A stretch of 64,000 nucleotides of DNA. It comes from Stictocephala bisonia. Lineage: Eukaryota; Arthropoda; Insecta; Hemiptera; Membracidae. Location: positions 992,001-1,056,000 of the forward strand of contig JAQJVL010000255.1 of NCBI GenBank assembly GCA_035578905.1, read 5' to 3'. Positions 46,201 to 58,200 of this stretch are shown here, piece after piece (position 1 is the stretch's first letter; each line of letters begins with the position of its first letter). The notes below the pieces were generated by a model. It saw only the letters and a program-made list of their open reading frames with translations, made no database searches and had not been told where the DNA came from. Made by a program: the position numbers and the translations under genes.

Positions 46201-49200
46201 TCGTGCACTGGTATCCCCAAGTATAAAAATTAAATAGTTTCAAGATTTTAAGTTTACAAAAACTACTTCCAAATTTAATTTCCAATATTCAGTATCGTTT
46301 ATGCCTAACAACTTATATGTGACTATTTTATTACCTTCTAAGACTGTTGAAAACATATGATAAATAGCTATCAAATTCACTCGGAACTCTTTATAAAATC
46401 ATCCAGACATATTTCCATAGAAAGGCTAAATGCAACAAATATTAATAAGTGGTATATACTTTTTCCTAAATATAAGACTTTGGGGTGATAGCTTACACCA
46501 CTAAACACAAATAAAATGTATAATCAGTTTTAATCACTAAATTGCTTTTCCAAAGAGGAAAAGAAAAAAAATAATAATAATTATTAGCTAATTAATTGGC
46601 AATATAATTATAGTTATAGTGTAGCCTTCTATCGGTCTTGCTTAAAGTTCAATTCATATTTTAGGAGCATACCCATGGATGGCAGCCATTGGCTATACTA
46701 GACCTTCTAATGAAACCTTTTGGTACTGTGGAGGTAGCCTGGTGACAGACCAGTTTGTGGTGACAGCAGCATTTTGCCTTGACATTAGAGTACTACAGGA
46801 ACATGACTTGAATGTGTAAGTGATATTATAACTACAAACAACTTATAAAATACAAAACTTCATATACAGCAAAATGTATTTTATCAGTGCTCAGAAGTAA
46901 TTGTCTGGAGTTGTATTATAAAGGGTGATAAGGCTGTCATAAGAGTTATATTTAGTGGAAAGATAGGCATGCCTGGAATGAGGTGTGTATACTTTTTGAA
47001 GTTAAAATAATTAATCTAGGCTAATTCTATTTACAAAAATTCACAAAAATAGGTAAATTCATGCACAGACATTCCGATTATTTATTATTTAACAATTTAC
47101 AAAATAGATTATTTTTACGTCGTTTTTAAATTCAGTAAGAATGTAAATGAGTAAAAAATAAAAATTGTGTATATTTGGAAATGAATCATTTTAGGTTATA
47201 ACCTTAAAGGACGTTTAGTATGTTTTGACCTTGGAACTAGTTCATGAAATATATCCGCTCATCACAGATACACCCTGTATATTAAAACCCTAAAAAACTG
47301 TATGTTTATAGAAGAAATCAACCGATTTACCTAAAATTTGAACATTAGTTATCCATAAAAAGATAACTCCAAAAGAAAATGATCAACTTTTTCCTACATT
47401 CCTTTTTTGAATAGTAGCCAAATAAAGTGCATAAGATTTGTGAAGAATAATTTTTTGGTACCCGATATCAAATCAAATCAGTCTTTATTGCAGTGGACAT
47501 TTAACATGTATTGCAAAAGTCAATTTTATTTTAAAAGATGTTTTATGTCTAGTTAAAAAATTTGGTTTCACCCACACTACAAAACAATCTCTCAAACATA
47601 CATTTCTGCACATTTATACATCCAATTTTCCCACCTCCAGTTCCGGTGTCAGCCTACCCACTGTGTGGTCTCCAAGTTATTCGCCAAAAACTCACCCACA
47701 CTATAAAAAGCATGGTAGGCTAGGAAGCCTTTTTATTGAGTTTTAAACGCCTTCAGCGTTCTGGCGATTTTTATACAATTTGGTAGTTTATTGTAAAGAT
47801 GGACACCTGCCTCTGAGGGCAAATGCTCGTAAGTAACTGTTCTGTGCTTCCCAGTCCTATAGTTGTCCCTGCCTCTGGTGCCATATTCGTGAATGTCACG
47901 TCCCCGAATCAAAGCACACTTAGAAATAAAGAAAGTTGTTGTTTCTAGAATATAGAGGCAAGGTAAAGGCAAGATTCTTAATTTTTTGAAGATTGGCTTG
48001 CATGATTCTCTGAAATCAACTTTTTCGATTATCCGAATCGCTCTTTTTTGTAATCTGAACACTCTCAAGAGCTGATTACTTGCACCAGCTCCCCACAGCA
48101 CTATGCCATAGACTAGGTGGGGATAAATTAAACCATAATACGCCGTCTTCAGTACCTGAATAGGGCAGTATTTGGCTAAAGTCCTCAGAACATAGATACC
48201 AGATGTTAGTTTGGCACATACCGCATCAATATGGGCATTCCATGTCAAACCTCGATCTATGTGTAATCCAAGGAATTTTGACGTGAACACCTCTTCCAGC
48301 ATAGTGTCTTCCAACAGTACGCTGGGGACCCATTCTAGGTTCTGAGGACGTAAGGTAAAATTTATAAAATTTGATTTAGAAGAATTTGTTTTCAAGTTTA
48401 TGTTTTTGAAATATTGAATGCATTTATTCAATTCTACAAAAGTTTGTTGTTCCACGAGTTCAGGAGCTTTATCTCTAAAACACAGGGTTGTATCGTCTGC
48501 ATATTGCACGATTTTTCCCTGGTGCAGAGATGCTCCAATGTCGTTGTGATACTTTTTTATCCATTGGTATAATAATTATTATCATCATGATGGTCTAAAA
48601 AAAAGGACGGAATAAACAACAGTACCCATTAATCTGGTGATTTTAAAGATATTGTTTGTGTGTATATGATACAACATCTTATTACACCGTATAATTAAAG
48701 AGAAAATAATATGGTGTAAACAGTTTTAACAATATACAATTATATTTTTTTACTATATACAAGTTGATAACTTAAACTCTATGGACTAAAACTATCATTT
48801 ATATTAAGTTCTGAAGATAACCACCATTTGATTCAAAGTGTGTGGCAATGATAACAGATTTTAGGATTGTTTCAAATATAACCTGGCTTATTTCTAATGG
48901 TTGTAGTGGCATCTTGAATATGCTGGTAAAGTATTTCTTGATTTACAATTGGCGTTGAGTAAATATTGGTATCATATAGTCATAGACATAACAATCAGCG
49001 GGATTTATGTCTGGAGATCATGACACAGGACCACCTCTATAAATCCATTTACGACGGCTCACTCCATTTATATGTTGCCTCTACAAATTAATTGTAATTT
49101 TCTTGATCATCATCGTGCATAAAATATACATTTTGCATTTTTCAAGGGTTAAAGCAACTAAAATGTTATTAAAAGTCTTTTAATTGTTTTTTTACTAAAC

Positions 49201-52200
49201 AATGTCTGTTGTATGCAGAAAATAATTAGTTTTGGAAATTAAACATAGAATCTAAGTCAACAGTAACTAAAAATATCCACCTTAATATTTAATTTGAATT
49301 TTCTTCAATGTCTGTTTAGCAAAACACTCATATTTTTATCACACAAAATATGAGTTTTACATACGTTTTAAATACGATCATTGGGAAATCCAACTTCATC
49401 TGTTAACATTCTTGAATACAAAAAATGCTGGACTTCTCTTAGATTTCTGGAGAAACCAGTCACAAAAGTTTATACAAACTGGGAAGATCTTGGGTACACT
49501 GCACATAGTAAGTTTACTGTTGATGTTGTTGTAATATTCTCCATATTATAGAATGAAAAGACTAGTAGACTGCCAAGTCTTGTTGTAGAACATAGTCTTC
49601 TAACTCAGTAGTCAGAATATGTCTTAACTATCTAAGTTTGGTAGTAAACTTCCACTTTCTGCAAGTTCTCTGATTTGGCTGTTGTCGGAATGAGAAATAA
49701 TTTTTAATACAACCGAGCAGCTCCCCATCAGCTCGATTAAAAATAAAAAGATTTCAGCCTGATTTGAGAAAGGATAATTTTACATTTAAAAAATACTAGT
49801 GTTTTAAAATAACAGAAAACCACTTGTTTTTTCAATTCATTAATATTAATGATATATAACTAAATCAACTAAATAACATATCTCTCACAATATTGCTACT
49901 ATTGTTTCATACTCATTTAAAATAATGGTTTTTGTTATTACAGTTTGGATTTACCAACAACGGATACAAAATAACAGATTTTTCTTATTTTGAAAATTGA
50001 AATTAGTCTCATAGTGTACGAAAATAGTAACTCATGTAAGATCATAAAAAATGTGTTTGTAAAATGTTATTTTTAAGAAATTCAAAACCAAAATATAGAA
50101 AATAAGTTAATGTGAGTGTCACATTATTAGAAAGAAATTTAAAGAGGCTAAAACAAAGTACCAATGATAAATTCTACAAACAATTAGGTTTTTTTAGTTG
50201 TTTTGCACTACAAAATGTATTTCACAGCCATTTTAAAATGAAATATAATACAAATTTATTGTCTTTTGTTAAATCGATATCAGTATAGGTTAGTAATCTT
50301 CAACATTTTAGGTCAATTGTGTGAGTCGTTTTACAAACTCTTTTATAAGTTGTTATTAACCTACTATATAAATTACTTAGCAAAAGAAAACCAAAATTTT
50401 GGATATCTGGGAAAAGAAAACTTTTAGGATGTACCTTACCCAATTTTTTATTCTTTTTATTTTGGCTGTTAGAAACAGTTCCTAAACAAAGCCCACAGCG
50501 GATACACCATGTATCTATTTATTTTCCTTCCACATACTGTTGTTCAATTATAAATTGCCTATGTAATTATGCCCATTAGGTTAATTACAGTAGTGTATAT
50601 CCAACATAAATATTGAACTCGTGTTTAGATCTGTGGTCCGGCTGGGAGACCTGAACTTGGATGATGCCGTGAATGATGGAGCTTCTCCTGTGGACATAGA
50701 AGTGGAGAGTTTCAAGTTCCATCCGGAGTACAGTGACGACTTGAAAGTTAATGATATTGGCTTGGTTAAATTGAAAACCAAAGTACAATTTGATGGTTAG
50801 TATATTCTTGAGAAGTATTATATGCTCTAAACATATTTTTAAATGTAAAATATATTAATCAGTATTAAATTTATGTGATATGTTACTTTATTAATGATAA
50901 TTGATATAATAATCTCAATACAAGTCCGATTGAACCTGGTCACTTCTAAGGAAAGATGTTTAGCACTTAAGTCTTAAACATAAGTAGGATGCAGTTATTC
51001 TCGTTTATTGATTATGTACGTTTCAATATAATTATTTATTTATTATATTTGTAATTTTTCCTTCATACCTTCACCACTACCAATTACTTGCAATATTTCA
51101 ACATTTTAACCTTTTTTTATTTATTGCTGAAATTTATTTTATTATTTAAATTTAATATATAATTAGATATTAAATTGATATTTATTTAACATGAGAAATT
51201 AAAATGCCTTTTATTATATTAGAGGTTAGCACTTCTGCTTCATATGTAAGGGTTAACGGGTTCAAATTTCGAGAGGTACGACCGTTTTTCTTAACAATGT
51301 TTGTAGACTAAGTAAAAAATGTTACTGGCGTAAACAGACAAAAGTGAGACCCTCGATTTTGTAAATTTCAATTAAAAGATGGCATATCTTATTCAATATA
51401 AGAAATCGAGATCGACATCTTACTACCACAAGTACAGTTTGATTTACTTTCTACAATTTGAAAACTTCTTATTTACAAAAGTATTCCTGAACTAAAACAT
51501 GTTTTGTAATTTGTAATTTATATTTAAAGGTTTTGATCTACCTTGTATAAGAGTTCAGCAACATTCTTGAATATCGTCCTTAGTGCCTCTGACAGAGCAA
51601 GATACATGACTGTCACGGCGTACGCTTAATGGTTTCCATCAACATGGACACTATTAGAGAAGTCTGGGGTGTCAATTGTGGGTGGTAGTTAGGGCCGGAA
51701 TGTTTTTTAGGGAAGATAACTCAGTACCAGGCTTGTCATAAGCTGTAAATCAGAAAACTACTACGTGGTTCGGATTCCACGTAAAGCTGTCGGTCCCTTA
51801 GTTGCCCTGGTTAATGCCCATTAACCAGCCTTATTGGCCTAATAACTGTCTCCTTCTAGGAAACAGGCGTCCTTAGATAGTAACCAGACTACACAAGTCA
51901 TCCACACTCATCATTCATCATATCATATCATCATTCGTACTCACCTTAAAAGGCGTACAAAGTTCTATTGGTGTTTCATATCTTTATTGAACAGAATTGT
52001 TACTGTTCTATAACATGGACACAGTCGCTCCCCACTCACTTATCTCAAAGACTAATGTAAAATGATACTTTCACACCAATTGTTAACATTTTAAATCTCT
52101 GACTACTTTAATTTGGAAGAAATGCTCTTTCAGATGGTATGTGGTTCAAAATAAAGCTACCAAGGGTAGCTAGCAGTCGAACACGTTCCGTTCTATCCCT

Positions 52201-55200
52201 GAGAATTCCTGATCTACCATCTTATTACACACCCATTATCTATTTTGGTAACGACACCAACCCTTAGTTCCGAGCTGAACTCGTACGGTAACCAATGCTA
52301 CTTCACTTTGAAGATAACTTCCGATATATTGGAAGATATAGTGTTACATGTAGAAGTGCCAGTATAGTGTAAAACGAAAATATTTGTATTGTGTACTAAC
52401 AAATAACATATATACCAGTTTTTTAGAGGTTGATAATCAAGTGTTCTTAATCAATATATTTTATTTGCTTTATAGATCTAAAGAAACCGATTTGTCTGCC
52501 TCTGCCGGAGTTGTCGGAGTTGTATCATAATTCCTTTGTCGACTTTCCGGTCGTGGTCATTGGCTGGGGAATTGGGACCAACGAAGGTGAGTAATTTATT
52601 GACAACTTCTCTTGAAACAAAAGTCAAGATTTAAATAGTGAAATTAAATAAAACTAGCAATAACAATTATAATTATATTCATTCATATTTTATAATTTAC
52701 AATAATTTTATAACATATTATTTTTAGGGAATTAACTGACCACGGATACCAGTTATAGAACAGAAAAATAACAAACTAAAAATGATTAACAGTCCGGCAG
52801 CCGGAACAGAAATACATATGTTACAGCTCCTTGCAGTGTATTAAAATATAAATCAAATTAAAATGTATTGGCCTCTAGGATTAAAATATACTCACAAACA
52901 ACAAGCCATCAATTAATTAAATACTAGTGGTTAAATATACATTATATGCACAGTTTAATACCACAAATAACAAAACTGCTATTGAACCTCCAGAAGAAAC
53001 AAAGAAGGGCTTATTTGTGATCTGATGAATAAAATCTGTACTAACTAAAATCTTTAACCCAGGCTTGAAGATTAATACAAACTGCTCTTAAACTGTCACT
53101 CTTCTTAACATCCATTGGGCGCTGATTGAAAAAGTGTAGTCAAAGATAGATGAATGATCGTTTAAAATTATTTTTTTTTTTAATTTTGTTTTAGTAAAAA
53201 TTCTCTGCTTATTGATTTTAGTGTTGTAGTGAATTCTAGTTGAGCCTCCATTTCCACTCCTAATGTTAAAAATCGCAGAATCTGAAAGATGAATGTGTTA
53301 TATTGTAAAAATGTTAAATCTTTGTGTATAGGAAGTGATGTTTGACACCTGTTTTGTTTTATTATAACGCGAATAAATTTGTTTTGGGATTTCCTTACTG
53401 CACAAACAATTGTTTTGCAGGCTGCGTCCTAACATACAATCCCATATTGAAGACGAGAGTGCACCAGCCCTAATATAACGTTCTTACTATAGGTACATTA
53501 TAAACATTTCCCAAGAAATAGAATTTTGTTACACTATTTTTAGCCTGAGTTAAGACATAGGATACAAGTTTGTCCACGTCATTTTTTCTGCAAAAAAAGT
53601 GCTAAGTATTTAACATCTGAAACCCTCTCGATTGCTGTACATGTGCATGGCAGTAGTTAACATGTTAAGTGCTAAGTATTTAATATCTGAAACCCTCTCG
53701 ATTGCTGTACATGTGCATGGCAGTAGTTAACATGTTAAGTGCTAAGTATTTAACATCTGAAACCCTCTCGATTGCTGTACATGTGCATGGCAGTATTTAA
53801 ATGTTAAGTGCTAAGTATTTAACATCTGAAACCCTCTCGATTGCTGTACATGTGCATGGCAGTATTTAACATGTTAAGTGCTAAGTATTTAACATCTGAA
53901 ACCCTCTCGATTGCTGTACATGTGCATGGCAGTAGTTAACATGTTAAGTGCTAAGTATTTAACATCTGAAACCCTCTCGATTGCTGTACATGTGCATGGC
54001 AGTAGTTAACATGTTAAGTGCTAAGTATTTAACATCTGAAACCCTCTCGATTGCTGTACATGTGCATGGCAGTAGTTAACATGTTAAGTGCTAAGTATTT
54101 AACATCTGAAACCCTCTCGATTGCTGTACATGTGCATGGCAGTAGTTAACATGTTAAGTGCTAAGTATTTAACATCTGAAACCTTCTCGATTGCTGTACA
54201 TGTGCATGGCAGTATTTAACATGTTAAGTGCTAAGTATTTAACATCTGAAACCCTCTCGATTGCTGTACATGTGCATGGCAGTATTTAACATGTTAAGTG
54301 CTAAGTATTTAACATCTGAAACCCTCTCGTTTGCTGTACATGTGCATGGCAGTAGTTAACATGTTAAGTGCTAAGTATTTAACATCTGAAACCCTCTCGA
54401 TTGCTGTTCATGTGCATGGCAGTAGTTAACATGTTAAGTGCTAAGTATTTAACATCTGAAACCCTCTCGATTGCTGTACATGTGCATGGCAGTATTTAAC
54501 ATGTTAAGTGCTAAGTATTTAACATCTGAAACCCTCTCGATTGCTGTACATGTGCATGGCAGTATTTAACATGTTAAGTGCTAAGTATTTAACATCTGAA
54601 ACCCTCTCGATTGCTGTACATGTGCATGGCAGTAGTTAACATGTTAAGTGCTAAGTATTTAACATCGTAAACCCTCTCGATTGCTGTACATGTGCATGGC
54701 AGTATTTTACATGTTAAGTGCTAAGTATTTAACATCTGAAACCCTCTCGATTGCTGTACATGTGCATGGCAGTAGTTAACATGTTAAGTGCTAAGTATTT
54801 AACATCTGAAACCCTCTCGATTGCTGTACATGTGCATGGCAGTATTTAACATGTTAAGTGCTAAGTATTTAACATCTGAAACCCTCTCGATTGCTGTACA
54901 TGTGCATGGCAGTATTTTAGTAAAATTATTCATTTGGTTTATTACAGGGATTCGAAGGCTCGTGTTACTAAAATTAAGTTATATAATCTTGTTTTGGAAA
55001 TATTTTCTATCGTATTATTATTTTACAGCAATTTTCTAAGGATATTAAGGTCATTTTTAGTGTTTGTCAGCAGAGACTCTAAACTTTTGTTAGAGAATAT
55101 TACCAAATCACTTATCTGGTCTACAAGATGTACATTAAGCAATTAATTGAGAATATTATAAATATATTAGCTAATAATACATATCCCTGATGTTCGCCAA

Positions 55201-58200
55201 CTTTGACTGGGAAGGATTGACTGATGTAATTACCTATTTTAACACTTTGTACTCTTACAGTCCAAAAAACCTTTAAACCAATCCAAGGCTTTGAAAATGA
55301 AAATAAACGAAAAAATATCTTTAATATAGATTTATTACATTACAAAAATATAAATAGTATAAATTATGTTCACGAGGAAGGCAATCATGCAGACGTACCT
55401 AGTTTTAAACATAAATTACATAGAGATTTTGTTAATATAGTAGAATATAATGGACATAATTTTAATTTTAACGAGCCAACTAGGGTATCTTCAACGACTT
55501 CGTTCTGCATAGATAATATAATTACAACTAGAATCTACAATTTCCTGTGACAACCGCGTCAAAGTACTATCTACAATATTTACAAGTAGATATACAACCA
55601 GACGTTTCGCCCATACTGTGATTTGGCATCCTCAGTGGTTTCTCTGAGACTGAAATCGGCAAGTGACCTTCCAGCTTTATAACAGGTGGTGGGGTGGGGA
55701 CTGGTTGGCAGGTATGCTGGAGAGGGGGGCGGAGGCACGACTCACGTGACCTACGGTCATTGGCCGAAAAATCAATATGACTGACTCTTCCATTTTACTT
55801 CAATTTACTTAAAATGGGTTCCCATGTCTTTGGCAGCCGTATTCTATCATCCTTATTAAAATTATTTCTTCTTTTATATATTTCTATGGCTTCCCTTACG
55901 ATTCTCGGGTAGTAATGTGGGACGTTGGCAAGGACTTTAGTTTTGTCAAATAAAATTCCATGATTACTTTTTGTGCTATGTTCAGCAACAGCAGACTTTT
56001 CCGTATCTTCATTCTTAGTATGCCTTATATGTTCCATAATCCAGGTGGAAATTAACCTCTTGGTTTCCCCTATGTAGACTGACCCGCAACTACAAGGTAT
56101 TTCATATACTCCAGGCATAGCTAGTGGAATTTTATCTTTGACTGGCCTCAGAAAATTCTTTAATCTATTCGGTGGATTGTAAATGGTTTTTATATTTTCT
56201 TTACTTAATAGCCTGCCAATCTTTTCCGTTGTTCCCTTTATGTAAGGTAGATCCGCCTTTTTTGAGGTATCATTATCTTGTCTTGTATCTACTCTATTGT
56301 CTTGTTCTTTCCTCTTCAACTGTTTTCCAATAGTATTATTGATTTCTCTAACTGAATATACATTCTGTTTTAATGATGAATGTAATATTTGTCTTTCTTT
56401 CTTCCAACTATTTTGGTCTAAAATGTGAATGGCTCGATTGATTAAAGTGTTTAAAACTGCATTCTTCTGTGCTGGATGATGATGGGGAGCAGCATTTAAA
56501 TACCTATTGGTATATGTAGGTTTCTGGTATACCGAGTGGCCTATTCGTCCATCTCTTCTTCTCACAGTTAAAACGTCAAGGAAAGGCAGACTTCCGTTAT
56601 TCTCGATTTCCATTGTGAACTTGATATTAGAGTGAATAGAATTGATATGGTGCAGAAAATCTGCAGGGTCTGCACTGTATAGTGCTGTAGTATACAGTAG
56701 ATGAGTTATTCATAATAATTTATCTATGTTTAGGTCTAACCTATAAACTCTATGTATAACAAATACGCAATAAAATATTAAGACACTTCATTTTTGTTGT
56801 ACGAATTGGTTCCCGTCCTGAAATAAAAACAAATTTGTATGTCCCAGTCAAACTTGGAGTTTAACATCGTCTACACAGTTTACAATGTTTTTTGTATCAT
56901 GAGAAATGTCTTTAACTTCTCATAATAACTTCTCATAAAGCAAAGTGGTACGTGTGGCAAAGTAACCGCCCACCCATACACCTACGGTGATATTGACCCA
57001 CCCGCCCATCCATACACTTACAGTGGTATTCACCCATCACCCAACCATACACGTATGGTGATATTGACCCACCCACCCACCCAAATACGTACAGTGGTAT
57101 TGAAAAAATACGTACAGTGGTACAGCTATATGGTGCAGAAAATCAATAATACTATTGGAAAACAGTTGAAGAGGAAAGAACAAGACAATAGAGTAGATAC
57201 AAGACAAGATAAGGATACCTCAAAAAAGGCATATCTACCTTACATAAAGGGAACAACGGAAAAGATTGGCAGGCTATTAAGTAAAGAAAATATGAAAACC
57301 ATTTACAATCCACCGAATAGATTAAAGAATTTTCTGAGGCCAGTCAAAGATAAAATTCCACTAGCTATGCCTGGAGCATACGAAATACCTTGTAGTTGCG
57401 GGTCAGTCTATATAGGGGAAACCAAGAGGTTAATTTCCACATGGATTATGGAACATATAAGGCATACTAAGAATGAAGATACGGAAAAGTCTGCTGTTGC
57501 TGAACATAGCACAAAAAGTAATTATGGAATTTTATTTGATAAAACTAAAGTCCTTGCCAACATCCCACATTATTACCCGAGAATCGTAAGGGAAGCCATA
57601 GAAATATATAAAAGAAGAAATAATTTTAATAAGGATGATAGTATACGGCTGCCAAAGACATGGGAACCCATTTTAAGTAAATTGAAATAAAATGGAAGAG
57701 TCAGCCATATTGATTTTTCGGCCAATGACCGTAGGTCCCGTGGGTCGTGCCTCCGCCCCCCTCTCCAGCATACCTGCCAACCAGTCCCCACCCCACCACC
57801 TGTTATGAAGCTGGAAGGTTACTTGCCGATTTCAGTCTCAGAAAACCCACTGAGGATGCCACATCACAGTATGGGCGAAACGTCTGGTCATCTTGTAAAT
57901 ATTGTAGATAGTACCTTGACGCGGTTGTCACCGGAAACTGTAGATTCTAGTTATGACACCGGCCGCTTAAGCCTAAGTTCTAATATAATTACAAACACTT
58001 TTTTTTGATAAGTCATTTTATTTTTACTCAAGAGCTCGGTCTATCTGACCATAAGGCTCTTTTCATTTCGTTACCTTCAAAAAAAGACGAGCTAGTGGAG
58101 AATCACCAAGGAGTTAAAAAAAGAATTATCAATTATCACTCTTTTCAGACTTTTGATGTTTTATCGAAGAGTATAAAGTGGAATTTTTATGAATTTACTT

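Noticed and set aside
47270..50510. A complete mariner-like element bounded by ACACCCTGTAT and ACACCATGTAT
   Set aside because: Both putative ends point the same way, so they are not an inverted pair; a LINE fragment also lies between them.
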